This document shows, piece after piece, positions 16,035-24,975 of a DNA stretch of 64,000 bases. Made by a program: the position numbers and the translations under genes. Within the stretch, counting starts at the first letter, position 1. The number at the start of each line of letters is the position of its first letter. The notes beneath the pieces are model-generated. The model made no database searches. It worked only from the letters and a program-made list of their open reading frames with translations, and was not told the DNA's origin. This DNA comes from Streptomyces sp. Act143 (GTDB taxonomy: Bacteria; Actinomycetota; Actinomycetes; Streptomycetales; Streptomycetaceae), in the NCBI RefSeq assembly GCF_003143935.1, contig NZ_QFRX01000001.1, positions 4,513,957 through 4,577,956 of the forward strand. Reading direction: 5' to 3'.

Positions 16035-16430
16035 TCAGTCCGTGGGGTGGAACACCGGGATGCCGTCGCGGAAGCCGACCCGCAGGTCCATGCCGGGGCG
16101 CAGGTCCGTCGCGGCGCAGTCCACGACCTCCGTCATCATCCGCGGTCCTTCCGCGAGCCGGACGACCGCGGCGACGTACGGGACGCGTTCGCCGAACGGC
16201 GGCAGGTCGTTGCGGTGGACGACGGACCACGTGTAGAGCTCGGCCCGGCCGCTCGCCGGCCGCCACTCGCCGTCCTCGCTCCAGCAGTGCGGGCAGAACT
16301 CCCGGGGGTAGTGGTGCGGGCGGTCGCAGGCGCGGCAGTGGCGCAGGAGGAGGGTTCCTCCGGCCGCCGCGTCCCAGTACGCGCGGGTGAAGGCGTCGGT
16401 CTCGGGGACGTCGTGCCTCGCCGTGCTCAT
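16035..16430 (-). CDS. DUF35 OB-fold/zinc-ribbon protein, second copy
   Basis: The 131-aa protein has zinc-ribbon cysteines CRAC (32-35) and CPHC (46-49) and an OB-fold with SGRAELYTWSVVHR and PYVAAVVRLAEGPRMMTEVVDC. It is a second partner-type protein for a thiolase-like Ltp. The nearest unpaired one is the product of 11461. Translation is coupled to the upstream DoxX-like gene by an ATGA overlap at 16427-16430. It belongs to the operon controlled by the perfect operator at 16880. Confidence 0.85.
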   Translation of the reverse strand: MSTARHDVPETDAFTRAYWDAAAGGTLLLRHCRACDRPHHYPREFCPHCWSEDGEWRPASGRAELYTWSVVHRNDLPPFGERVPYVAAVVRLAEGPRMMTEVVDCAATDLRPGMDLRVGFRDGIPVFHPTD

Positions 16431-16876
16431 CGGAACCACCCCAGGACGCTGTCCAGCGACCACGTCTGCCAGGACATCCCGAACAGACCGACCGCCGAGA
16501 TCAGCGCCATCATCGAGTTCTGCCCCTGCTCGGCCCAGTCGTGGATCATGAGCGTGAAGTAGAGGGCGTTGAGGAGCAGCCCGCCGACCAGGGCGACAGG
16601 GGTCAGCAGGCCGAGGACCAGGCCGAGGCCCAGCGCCAGTTCCGCGTAGACGACGACGTACGCCATCGTCTTCGGGCGCGGCTTGACGACCACGTCGAAG
16701 CCGCTGCGGACCGGGGTCCAGCGGTGCTTGGCGGCGATGTCCGCGGCCCAGGTGATCCCGCCGCCCTCGAACCACGTCTTCTTGTCCTTGTGCCGCCAGC
16801 TCTCCAGCCACCACAGCCCGAGACCTATGCGCAGGACGGCCAGCCATTCCGCACCGGTGAGCCAGATCGTGTCCAT
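16427..16876 (-). CDS. DoxX/MauE-like four-helix membrane protein
   Basis: The 149-aa protein has about four hydrophobic helices, including AEWLAVLRIGLGLWWLESW and VVVYAELALGLGLVLGLLTPVALVGGLLLNALYFTLMI. That is the DoxX-like fold of quinone-interacting or redox-linked membrane proteins. It begins at an ATG only 3 bp from the operator (16880-16898), and no Shine-Dalgarno is visible, so the mRNA is probably leaderless with the operator over the core promoter. A longer in-frame start upstream would place the operator inside the coding region and is unlikely. It forms an operon with DUF35. Role in the pathway unknown. Confidence 0.75.
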   Translation of the reverse strand: MDTIWLTGAEWLAVLRIGLGLWWLESWRHKDKKTWFEGGGITWAADIAAKHRWTPVRSGFDVVVKPRPKTMAYVVVYAELALGLGLVLGLLTPVALVGGLLLNALYFTLMIHDWAEQGQNSMMALISAVGLFGMSWQTWSLDSVLGWFR

Positions 16877-16879
16877 GAG

Positions 16880-16898
16880 ATCTGACGGTACGTCAGAT
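16880..16898. promoter_or_regulatory. Catabolic regulon operator, perfect palindrome
   Basis: ATCTGACGGTACGTCAGAT has 8-bp perfect arms around a 3-nt centre and is the best copy in the window. It starts 3 bp upstream of the DoxX-like start codon, so a bound repressor would cover the promoter of a leaderless transcript. The divergent secreted hydrolase begins 167 bp away on the other side. Confidence 0.85.
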
Positions 16899-17064
16899 GA
16901 GGTGGGCCCGGAAGACCGGGGTGCGGGTGAGAAAGCATGAGAGGAAGCTGTGCGGCCGCTGGGAATCTGTGGGGTCCCTGAGAATGCGCGCAGATTGTTG
17001 GCAATTTTGTCTGCACTCGGACTACGTTCACTGGCGCAAGCAGAAACCGCCGAGGGAGCCAACC

Positions 17065-18693
17065 GTGAAGCACAGGGCAGTCAAGCGCAGGAGCGTCGTC
17101 ATGGGCATCGGCGCGACGGCGGGCGCCGCCGCGGTCGGGGGCATCGCCCTGACCGCCAACGCGTCGGCCGACAGCACCTCGGCGTCCGCCGCCGACAGCC
17201 TCGTCTTCGACCCGGACGCCCACACCGAGCTGACCACGACGGTCACCGACACCGCCGGCGACGAGCACAGCATCACGTACCGCTTCTGGAAGGCCATCAC
17301 CTACGTCGCCAAGCCGGTCGACGAGGCCTACCAGTCCCTGAACATCAGCGTGCCGGTCGAGATCGACGGCACCGCGGTGGACGCGAGCGACGCCCCGATC
17401 CTGTTCGCGAACTCCGTCGGCGGCTACATGCCGTCCTCCGTGGCGGACGCCACCGGCATCGGCGCGGGCGGCATGGGCGGCGCGGGCGGCGCCGGTGCGC
17501 CCGGCGGCGCGCCCTCCGGCAGCGCCTCGCCCAGCGCCTCGGCCGCGGTGCCCGGCGCCAACGAGAACACCAACGCCAACGGCGGCGCCACGAGCAGCAA
17601 CCAGCTCCTGGCCCTGGCCGCCGGCTACGTCGTCGTCGAGCCCGGCGCCCGTGGCCGCACCCTGAAGAACTCCGCCGGCGAGTACTACGGCACCGCCCCG
17701 GCCGCGATCGTCGACCTCAAGGCGGCGGTGCGCTACCTCAGGCACAACAAGGGCCGCGTCCCCGGCGACACCGACCGGATCGTCTCGGCCGGCACCAGCG
17801 CGGGCGGCGCCCTGTCCTCGCTGCTCGGCGCGTCCGGCGACAGCGGGCTCTACGACACGTACCTGAAGGAGATCGGCGCCGCCGACGCCTCCGACGCGAT
17901 CTTCGCGGTCGGCGCCTGGTGCCCGATCACCGACCTGGAGCACGCCGACGGCGCCTACGAGTGGAACTGGGGCGCCAACGCCACCGGCTCCGGCTCGACC
18001 GTCGACGGGACCGTCTCCAAGGCTCTCCAGGCCCAGTTCGCCGAGTACCAGGCGTCCCTGAAGCTGCGCGGCCTGAACGGCTTCGGCACGCTCACCGCCC
18101 GCAACTACGACGCGTACCTGCTCAAGCAGTACCTGCAGCCCTCGGCCACCGCCTACCTGGCCGCACTGTCGGACGCGGACCGCGCGGCGTACCTGGCGAA
18201 GAACACCTTCATCACCTGGTCCGGCGGCAGGGCCACCTTCAGCTGGGCCGACTACCTCGCCCACGTCGGCGCCCGCAAGAAGACCGCCCCCGCCTTCGAC
18301 GCCTTCGACCTGTCGGCCGGCGAGAACAACCTGTTCGGCGCGGGCACCACCGAGAGCCGCCACTTCACGGCCTACGGCGCCGCGCACGACACCACGGGCC
18401 TGAGCGGCAAGCGGGTCGCGAGCGACATCCCCGAGAAGCTGAAGCTGATGAACCCGATGTACCACCTGGTGGAGAAGGTCAACGGCCGGCGTGCCAAGCA
18501 CTGGTGGATCCGCCTGGGCACCAACGACTCCGACACCTCGCACACCGTCTCCGCCAACCTCGCCGCCGCCGCGAAGGGCCTCGGCGACAACGTGAACCAC
18601 CTCTACTACTGGGACCAGGGCCACGGCGCCAACACCGACCCGGGCGACTTCATCACCTGGATCGCCAAGGTGACCGGCTACAAGAAGAAGTGA
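17065..18693 (+). CDS. Tat-exported alpha/beta-hydrolase (subtype B tannase-like esterase)
   Basis: The 542-aa protein has a twin-arginine signal (KRRSVVMGIGATAGAAAVGG) ending near ANASA. The nucleophile motif GTSAGG holds Ser245, and DQGHGAN near the C-terminus supplies the likely catalytic His. A Gly/Ser/Asn-rich insertion (about residues 131-178) interrupts the fold before YVVVEPGARGRT. The architecture matches bacterial tannase-type or feruloyl-type esterases that hydrolyse aromatic esters outside the cell. The GTG start has GAGGGAG upstream; extended in-frame starts would lie before the signal peptide. It shares an intergenic region with the operator at 16880, so common control is possible but distance makes it uncertain. 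Confidence 0.8.
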   Translation: MKHRAVKRRSVVMGIGATAGAAAVGGIALTANASADSTSASAADSLVFDPDAHTELTTTVTDTAGDEHSITYRFWKAITYVAKPVDEAYQSLNISVPVEIDGTAVDASDAPILFANSVGGYMPSSVADATGIGAGGMGGAGGAGAPGGAPSGSASPSASAAVPGANENTNANGGATSSNQLLALAAGYVVVEPGARGRTLKNSAGEYYGTAPAAIVDLKAAVRYLRHNKGRVPGDTDRIVSAGTSAGGALSSLLGASGDSGLYDTYLKEIGAADASDAIFAVGAWCPITDLEHADGAYEWNWGANATGSGSTVDGTVSKALQAQFAEYQASLKLRGLNGFGTLTARNYDAYLLKQYLQPSATAYLAALSDADRAAYLAKNTFITWSGGRATFSWADYLAHVGARKKTAPAFDAFDLSAGENNLFGAGTTESRHFTAYGAAHDTTGLSGKRVASDIPEKLKLMNPMYHLVEKVNGRRAKHWWIRLGTNDSDTSHTVSANLAAAAKGLGDNVNHLYYWDQGHGANTDPGDFITWIAKVTGYKKK

Positions 18694-18760
18694 CCGCCAG
18701 GGCCTTCGGGCCCCCTGAACGCGGTGCCGGTTTCCCGTCATAGAACCAGGCCACCGCACC

Positions 18761-18803
18761 CACGGCGCCGGGCCCCTCCGCGAGCAGCGGGCTCGGCGCC
18801 GTG
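18761..18803 (+). terminator. Rho-independent-type hairpin after the secreted hydrolase
   Basis: A 15-bp stem (18761-18775 with 18789-18803; one G-U pair) encloses a 13-nt loop, 67 bp after the hydrolase stop. There is no T tract. The next gene on the same strand starts at 18943. Confidence 0.75.
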
Positions 18804-18942
18804 CCCGTGCCCACCGGACCGCCACAACCAGGCGCCCTACGCCACGAGCCCCACCCACTCCTCCTACAGGCGTGATCAATCCGCAACCAATTCCGGTCTT
18901 GACCGAGACCCATCAACCCAGTGCGTGATTACGCTCGCGCAC

Positions 18943-20160
18943 ATGGCCGACTCCACAGCGTCCTCCGCGCCCTCACCCGCCGGTGCGGAGCCGAACCCCG
19001 CCGCCCGCCCCGTCTACGTCATCGGCGGCGGCCCCGGCGGACTCGCCGCCGCGTACGCGCTGCGCGCCCAGGGCATACGCGCCGTCGTCCTGGAGAAGTC
19101 CGACCGCGTGGGCGCCTCCTGGCGCCGCCACTACGACCGCCTCCACCTGCACACCACCCGCCGCCTCTCCGGCCTGCCGGGACTTGCGATGCCGCGCCGC
19201 TTCGGACGCTGGGTGTCCCGCGACAACGTGGTGCGCTATCTGGAGAAGTACGCCGAGCACCACGAGCTGGAGATCGTCACCGGCGTCGAGGTCTCCCGCG
19301 TCGAGCGCTCCGCCGACGGCACCGGCTGGCTGCTGCACGCCACCGGCGGCCGGGAGCTGACCGGCGCCGCGGTGGTCGTCGCCACCGGCTACAACCACAC
19401 CCCGCGCCTGCCCGACTGGCCCGGCCGGGACGGCTACAGCGGCGACCTCGTGCACGCCTCGGAGTACCGCAACCCCGAGCCCTACGCCGGCCGTGACGTC
19501 CTCGTCGTCGGGGTCGGCAACACCGGCGCCGAGATCGCCGTGGACCTGGTGGAGGGCGGCGCCTCCCGGGTCCGGCTCTCGGTCCGCACCGCCCCGCACA
19601 TCGTCCGCCGCTCGACGGCCGGCTGGGCCGCCCAGTACACGGGCGTGCTCGTGCGGCGCCTGCCCGTCCGGCTGGTCGACAGGCTGGCCGGACCGATGGG
19701 CAGACTCAGCGTCCCCGACCTCTCCGCCCAGGGCCTGCCCCGCCCCGACACCGGCCTCTACAGCCGGGTCAACGAGGGCTCCATCCCGGTGCAGGACGTG
19801 GGCCTCATCGACGCCGTCCGGGCGGGCAAGGTGGAGATCGTCGCCGCCGTCGACGGCTTCGAGGACGGCAAGGTCGCCCTCGCCGACGGCGACCGCATCG
19901 CCCCGGACGCGGTGATCGCGGCGACCGGATACGTCCGTGCCCTGGAGGGCCTGGTCGGCCACCTGAAGGTGCTCGACGCCCGCGGCAGGCCGCTGGTCCA
20001 CGGCGCCCACACCCCGCCGAACGCCCCCGGCCTCTACTTCACCGGCTACACCAACCCGATCAGCGGCATGTTCCGCGAGCTGGCGATCGACGCGCAGAAG
20101 ATCGCGAAGGCGATCGCGCGGACGGGGTCGGCGGCCCGCCTGGACGCCGTGCGGACGTAG
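18943..20160 (+). CDS. FAD/NAD(P)H-dependent monooxygenase (flavin-containing monooxygenase/CzcO-like)
   Basis: The 405-aa flavoprotein has an N-terminal FAD dinucleotide fold (VYVIGGGPGGLAAAYAL) and a second Rossmann motif for NADPH (VLVVGVGNTGAEIAVDL). The ATGYVRALEG-type C-terminal motif and WRRHYDRLHLHTTRRLSGLPGLAMP place it in the FMO/CzcO group. Such enzymes oxygenate S, N or C=O centres. A strict Baeyer-Villiger fingerprint (FxGxxxHxxxW) is not seen. No Shine-Dalgarno is visible before the ATG, so the mRNA may be leaderless. It could perform an oxygenation in the nearby pathway, but no operator precedes it, so the link is inference. Confidence 0.8.
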   Translation: MADSTASSAPSPAGAEPNPAARPVYVIGGGPGGLAAAYALRAQGIRAVVLEKSDRVGASWRRHYDRLHLHTTRRLSGLPGLAMPRRFGRWVSRDNVVRYLEKYAEHHELEIVTGVEVSRVERSADGTGWLLHATGGRELTGAAVVVATGYNHTPRLPDWPGRDGYSGDLVHASEYRNPEPYAGRDVLVVGVGNTGAEIAVDLVEGGASRVRLSVRTAPHIVRRSTAGWAAQYTGVLVRRLPVRLVDRLAGPMGRLSVPDLSAQGLPRPDTGLYSRVNEGSIPVQDVGLIDAVRAGKVEIVAAVDGFEDGKVALADGDRIAPDAVIAATGYVRALEGLVGHLKVLDARGRPLVHGAHTPPNAPGLYFTGYTNPISGMFRELAIDAQKIAKAIARTGSAARLDAVRT

Positions 20161-20340
20161 AAGTCCTCAACCCCCTGCAGTACGACGGCTGTTACTCATG
20201 TGTCCGATGTGACTCACTGGTCAGCCAGGAGAACTGTTTCGCGCCACCGTGCGGGGCCAGAATGCGAGCACTGCTCATCTTTCGTCGAGCAGGCGCTCCT
20301 CTTTCCGGCTCCACCCCACCCCTCTCCTCGGAGGACGCAC

Positions 20341-21822
20341 GTGGCAACCGAAAGACAGCTCTCCCGCCGTTCTCTGCTCGGTGCCGCCGGCGCCGGTGCC
20401 GCCGGGCTCACCGTCTCCGCCGCCGGTCCGGCCGCCGCGGCCTCCCGGACGGCCGACGTCTGTGTCGTCGGTGCCGGGCTCGCCGGCCTCACCGCGGCCC
20501 GCGATCTGGTGGCGGCCGGCGCGTCGGTGGCCGTCCTGGAGGCCCGCGACCGCGTCGGCGGCCGGGTGCTCAACCTCCCGCTGGCCAACGGCGGTGTCAC
20601 CGAGGGCGGCGGCGAGTTCATCGGCCCGACCCAGGACCGCATCAAGGCCCTCGCCGACTCCCTGGGCATCGCCACCTTCGCCACCTACAACACCGGCAAG
20701 AACCTCCTCTACAAGGACGGCAGGAAAACGCCCTACGCCACCGACGGCATCCTCGGTTCGGTCCCGCCGATCGACGCGGCCGGCCTCGCCAACGCCGCGA
20801 TCGTCCAGGCCACCCTCGACGACCTGGCCAAGCAGATCCCGGTCGACGCCCCCTGGACCGCCGCCAAGGCCGACGAATGGGACCGGCAGACCTTCGAGAC
20901 CTGGCTGCGCGCCAACGCCGTGATCCCCTCGGCCAAGTTCCTCTTCGACGTGGCCTGCACATCGATCTTCTCCGCCGAACCCCGGGAACTGTCCTTCCTG
21001 TTCGTGCTCTTCTACATCGCCGCGGCGGGCAACTCCTCGACCCCCGGCACCCTGGAACGCCTCACCGAGACCGCGGGCGGCGCCCAGGAGCTCCGCTTCG
21101 TCGGCGGCTCCCAGCTCGTCCCGATCAGGCTCGCCGCCGCCCTCGGCGACCGCGTGGTACTGAACGCGCCGGTGCGCTCGATCGCCAAGTCCGGCTCCCA
21201 GTACGCCGTGACGGCCGACGGCACCACGGTCACCGCCCGCCGGGTCGTCGTCGCCGTGCCTCCGCCGATCGCCGCCCGCATCACCTACGCCCCGGCTCTC
21301 CCCGCCGCCCGCGACCAGCTCACCCAGCGCCTGCCCATGGCGTCCGTCGGCAAGGCGATCGCGATCTACGACACCCCCTTCTGGCGCGCCGACGGCCTCA
21401 ACGGCCAGGTCGTCAGCGACACCGGCGTGGTCAGCTCCACCTTCGACAACTCCCCGCCCGACGCCTCCTACGGCGCCCTGATGGGCTTCATCGAGGCGGA
21501 CGAGGCCCGTAAGTTCGACGCGGCGAGCGAGGCGGAGGTCAGGGCCGCCGTGCTGAAGGACTACGTGACGTACTTCGGCGAAAAAGCCGCCTCCCCTTCC
21601 TCCTTCGTCCTGCAACGCTGGAACAACGAGGTCTGGACCCGGGGCGGCCCCGTCTCCGTCGCCGCGCCGGGCGTCCTGACCCAGTACGGTCCCGCCCTGC
21701 GCGCACCGGTCGGCGGCATCCACTGGGCGGGGACGGAGACCTCCACGTACTGGACCGGGTTCATGGACGGCGCGGTGCGGTCGGGCGAGCGAGTGGCCAA
21801 GGAGGTGCTGGCGGTGCTGTGA
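20341..21822 (+). CDS. Tat-exported flavin amine oxidase
   Basis: The 493-aa flavoprotein has a twin-arginine signal (RQLSRRSLLGAAGAGAAGL), then the FAD-binding motif VCVVGAGLAGLTAARDL and EARDRVGGRV. The amine-oxidase C-terminal signature GGIHWAGTETSTYWTGFMDGAVRSGERVAKEV is complete. It resembles monoamine/putrescine oxidases that produce an aldehyde, ammonia and H2O2. The GTG start follows GGAGGA at a good distance. It is monocistronic and unrelated by context to the CoA pathway. Confidence 0.88.
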   Translation: MATERQLSRRSLLGAAGAGAAGLTVSAAGPAAAASRTADVCVVGAGLAGLTAARDLVAAGASVAVLEARDRVGGRVLNLPLANGGVTEGGGEFIGPTQDRIKALADSLGIATFATYNTGKNLLYKDGRKTPYATDGILGSVPPIDAAGLANAAIVQATLDDLAKQIPVDAPWTAAKADEWDRQTFETWLRANAVIPSAKFLFDVACTSIFSAEPRELSFLFVLFYIAAAGNSSTPGTLERLTETAGGAQELRFVGGSQLVPIRLAAALGDRVVLNAPVRSIAKSGSQYAVTADGTTVTARRVVVAVPPPIAARITYAPALPAARDQLTQRLPMASVGKAIAIYDTPFWRADGLNGQVVSDTGVVSSTFDNSPPDASYGALMGFIEADEARKFDAASEAEVRAAVLKDYVTYFGEKAASPSSFVLQRWNNEVWTRGGPVSVAAPGVLTQYGPALRAPVGGIHWAGTETSTYWTGFMDGAVRSGERVAKEVLAVL

Positions 21823-21886
21823 ACCCGCGGCGCGGATCCCCCTTCCTTCCTGCACAGCCATTCCTGTTCTTCATGCACAGCCATTC

Positions 21887-21928
21887 CTGACACAGCGTCA
21901 GTTCCTTTAATCTGACACTGCGTCAGTT
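21887..21928. promoter_or_regulatory. Catabolic regulon operator, two copies
   Basis: CTGACACAGCGTCAG (21887-21901) and ATCTGACACTGCGTCAGTT (21910-21928) have centres 25 bp apart and lie 31-72 bp upstream of the ligase start at 21959. Both keep TGAC-N5-GTCA. The centre is ACAGC/ACTGC instead of the GG-rich centres elsewhere. Confidence 0.75.
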
Positions 21929-21958
21929 AATCGCTGTCACACAGGAGCGGGCGGACCG

Positions 21959-24184
21959 ATGCTTGGATCAACCCACGGCACCCTCACCACCGACTCCCGC
22001 CGGGCCCGGGTCGTCGCATGCGGCGAACAACCCGGGCCCGCCGTCCACGGCCGGCCCGCCGACGTCGGCGACCTCGACGTCAGCGGCCGTCCGCTGTACT
22101 GCGACGTCCCCGATCTGGACCGCTTCTTCCGGCCGGAGTCCGTCGCCGTGATCGGGGCCTCGGACACCGAGGGCCGGCCCAACACCGGCGTCACCCGGCA
22201 GCTCCTCGGCTGGGCCGAGCGCGTCGGGGCCCGGCTGCACCCGGTGCACCCCAGCCGCCCGACCGTGTTCGGCATCCCCTGCGTGGCGTCCGTCGCCGAC
22301 CTGCCCGAGCAGGTCGACCTCGCCGTGCTCCTGGTCGCCGACCCCCTTCCCGTGATCGAGGAACTCGCCGGGGCCAAGGTGAAGTTCGCGGTCGTCTTCG
22401 CCTCCGGCTTCGCCGAGACCGGCGACGCGGGCGCCGCCGCCCAGGACCGGCTGGCCGCCGCCGTGGGGGAGTCCGGGATGCGGCTGCTCGGACCGAACAC
22501 CAACCTCAACGCCTTCGAGCGGTTCCGCGACGACCTCGACGGACCGGCGATCGCCCTGATCACCCAGTCCGGCCATCAGGGGCGCCCCGTCTTCGCCCTC
22601 CAGGAGCTGGGCATCCGCCTCTCCCACTGGGCGCCCACGGGCAACGAGGCCGACCTGGAGACCGCCGACTTCCTCTCCTACTTCGCCGAGCAGCCGGACG
22701 TGGGCGCCATCGCCTGTTACGTGGAGGGCCTCAAGGACGGCCGCTCCTTCCTGCTGGCCGCCGACCGGGCCGCCCGCCGCAAGGTGCCGGTGGTCGCCGT
22801 CAAGGTCGGGCGCACCGAGACCGGCGCCCGCACGGCCGCCTCCCACACCGGCAAGCTGACCGGCGCGGACGCGGTGGTGGACGCGGCGATGCGGCAGTAC
22901 GGAGTGATCCGCGTCGACGGCCTCGACGAACTCCAGGACACCGCCGCCCTGCTGGCCCGCGCCCGCCCGCCGCAGGCCGACGGGGTCGTCGTCTACTCGA
23001 TCTCGGGCGGCACGGGAGCGCACTTCGCCGACCTGGCGACGGAGGCGGGGCTGCGGCTGCCGGAGCTGTCGGCGGCCAAGCAGGCCGAGCTGCACCAGTG
23101 GATACCGGAGTACCTGAGCGTGGCCAACCCGGTCGACAACGGCGGCCACCCCGTGGGCGACTGGCGCGGCCGGAAGATCATCGACGCGATCCTCGACGAC
23201 CCGGCGGTCGGGGTGCTGATCTGCCCGGTCACCGGCCCCTTCCCGCCGCTCAGCGACCGGCTGGTGCGGGACCTGGTGGACGCGGCCGAGCGGACGGACA
23301 AGCTGGTGTGCGTGGTGTGGGGGTCGCCGGTGGGCACCGAACCGGCCTACCGCGAGGTCCTGCTGGGCTCCTCCCGCGTGGCCACCTTCCGCACGGTCGG
23401 CAACTGCATCACGGCGGTCCGCGCCTACCTCGACCACCACCGCTTCACCTCCGCCTACCGCTCCCCCCTCGACGAGGCCCCGCGCACCACCTCGCCGTCC
23501 TTCCGCAAGGCGCACGCCCTGATGCGCCCGGGCCGGCAGCTGAGCGAGCACGCCGCGAAGCAGCTGCTGCGGGCCTACGGCATCCGGGTGCCGCGCGAGC
23601 AGCTGGTGACCAGCGCGGCGGCGGCCGTGCGGGCGGCGGGCCTGGTGGGCTACCCGGTGGTGATGAAGGCGTCCGGCGCGCAGATCGCCCACAAGACCGA
23701 GCTGGGCCTGGTGAAGATCGGGCTGACCTCCGCGAGCCAGGTCCGCGACGCCTACCGGGAGTTGACGGACATCGCCCGCTACGAGGGCGTGTCCCTGGAC
23801 GGCGTGCTGGTCTGCCAGATGGTGGAGCGGGGCGTGGAGATGGTCGTCGGCGTCACCCACGACGAGCTGTTCGGGCCGACGGTGACGGTCGGGCTCGGCG
23901 GCGTGCTGGTGGAGGTGCTGCGCGACGCGGCCGTGCGGGTGCCGCCGTTCAGCGAGGAGCAGGCCCGGGACATGCTGGGCGACCTGCGCGGGCGGCCCCT
24001 GCTGGACGGGGTGCGGGGACGGCCGCCGGCCGATGTCGACGCGCTCGTGGAGGTCGTGCTGCGGGTGCAGCGCATGGCGCTGGAACTCGGCGACGAACTG
24101 GCCGAGCTGGACATCAACCCGCTGCTGGTCCTGCCGCGCGGGCAGGGCGCGGTGGCGCTGGACGCGCTGGTGGTGTGCCGGTGA
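21959..24184 (+). CDS. NDP-forming acyl-CoA ligase (acetate-CoA ligase ADP-forming family)
   Basis: The 741-aa fused enzyme has a CoA-binding Rossmann domain (FFRPESVAVIGASDTEGRPNTG, about residues 58-150), two succinyl-CoA-synthetase-like flavodoxin domains with the phosphohistidine-type loop ASHTGKLTG, and a C-terminal ATP-grasp domain (RQLSEHAAKQLLRAYGIRVP to ELDINPLLVLP). It makes acyl-CoA with ATP to ADP plus phosphate, or runs in reverse. A leading 55-residue extension is atypical. CAGGAG precedes the ATG, and a two-copy operator is upstream. The GTGA overlap with the crotonase makes an operon. A propionyl- or acetyl-CoA end-product role, or activation of the pathway acid, are both possible. 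Confidence 0.85.
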   Translation: MLGSTHGTLTTDSRRARVVACGEQPGPAVHGRPADVGDLDVSGRPLYCDVPDLDRFFRPESVAVIGASDTEGRPNTGVTRQLLGWAERVGARLHPVHPSRPTVFGIPCVASVADLPEQVDLAVLLVADPLPVIEELAGAKVKFAVVFASGFAETGDAGAAAQDRLAAAVGESGMRLLGPNTNLNAFERFRDDLDGPAIALITQSGHQGRPVFALQELGIRLSHWAPTGNEADLETADFLSYFAEQPDVGAIACYVEGLKDGRSFLLAADRAARRKVPVVAVKVGRTETGARTAASHTGKLTGADAVVDAAMRQYGVIRVDGLDELQDTAALLARARPPQADGVVVYSISGGTGAHFADLATEAGLRLPELSAAKQAELHQWIPEYLSVANPVDNGGHPVGDWRGRKIIDAILDDPAVGVLICPVTGPFPPLSDRLVRDLVDAAERTDKLVCVVWGSPVGTEPAYREVLLGSSRVATFRTVGNCITAVRAYLDHHRFTSAYRSPLDEAPRTTSPSFRKAHALMRPGRQLSEHAAKQLLRAYGIRVPREQLVTSAAAAVRAAGLVGYPVVMKASGAQIAHKTELGLVKIGLTSASQVRDAYRELTDIARYEGVSLDGVLVCQMVERGVEMVVGVTHDELFGPTVTVGLGGVLVEVLRDAAVRVPPFSEEQARDMLGDLRGRPLLDGVRGRPPADVDALVEVVLRVQRMALELGDELAELDINPLLVLPRGQGAVALDALVVCR

Positions 24185-24969
24185 GCGCGGAGGTGCTGCA
24201 CACCGTCACGGACCAGGTCTCGTCGATCACCCTCAACCGGCCCGAGGCCCTCAACGCCCTCACCCCCGGCCAACGCGACCTGGTCACAGGGCTGTTGGCG
24301 GACGCCTCCGCCGACCCGGACATCCGGGCCGTGGTCATCACCGGGACCGGGCGCGGCTTCTGCGCGGGCGCGGACCTGCGGCGCGGGGCGGGGGCCGGTG
24401 AGCGCGTCGCCGGCGATGTGGCGCGCCTGCTCCGCTCGGGCGCCCAGCGCCTGATCGCCGCGGTCCTCGACTGCGAGAAGCCGGTGATCGCGGCGGTGAA
24501 CGGCACGGCGGCGGGCCTCGGCGCCCATCTCGCGCTCGCCTGCGACCTCGTACTGGCCGCGGAATCGGCGAGGTTCATCGAGGTGTTCGTCCGGCGCGGC
24601 CTCGTCCCCGACGGCGGCGGCGCCTATCTGCTCCCCCGCCTGATCGGCCCCCAGCGCGCGAAGGAGCTGATGTTCTTCGGCGACGCGCTCACCGCCGCCG
24701 ACGCCGAACGCCTGGGCCTGGTCAACCGGGTCGTCCCGGACGCGGAGCTGGACAAGACGGCCCGCGAGTGGGCGGCCCGCCTCGCCGCCGGCCCGACCCG
24801 GGCGCTCGTCCTGACCAAGCAGCTCGTCAACGCCTCCCTCGACGCCGACCGCGCCACCGCCTTCGCCGCGGAGGCCGCCGCGCAGGAGATCAACATGACG
24901 ACGGCGGACGCGCGGGAGGGGGTGGCGAGCTTCGCGGCGCGGCGGAGCGCGGAGTTCAAGGGGCGCTGA
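24181..24969 (+). CDS. Enoyl-CoA hydratase/isomerase (PaaG-like)
   Basis: The 262-aa crotonase has SITLNRPEALNALTPGQRD, oxyanion-hole residues GRGFCAGADL and AVNGTAAGLGAHLALACDLVLA. The active-site stretch RFIEVFVRRGLVPDGGGAYLLPRLIG has Asp in VPDGGG, the pattern of PaaG-type hydratase/isomerases rather than the Glu-Glu of classical hydratases. The GTG start overlaps the ligase stop (GTGA), so both are translated from one mRNA under the operators at 21887-21928. Unlike the crotonase at 4022 its catalytic loop is intact. Confidence 0.87.
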   Translation: MSAEVLHTVTDQVSSITLNRPEALNALTPGQRDLVTGLLADASADPDIRAVVITGTGRGFCAGADLRRGAGAGERVAGDVARLLRSGAQRLIAAVLDCEKPVIAAVNGTAAGLGAHLALACDLVLAAESARFIEVFVRRGLVPDGGGAYLLPRLIGPQRAKELMFFGDALTAADAERLGLVNRVVPDAELDKTAREWAARLAAGPTRALVLTKQLVNASLDADRATAFAAEAAAQEINMTTADAREGVASFAARRSAEFKGR

Positions 24970-24975
24970 CCAGCA

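Noticed and set aside
20262..21512. Additional plus-strand frame inside the amine oxidase gene
   Set aside because: Alternative frame of 20341-21822 with Arg/Pro-rich translation and no motif.
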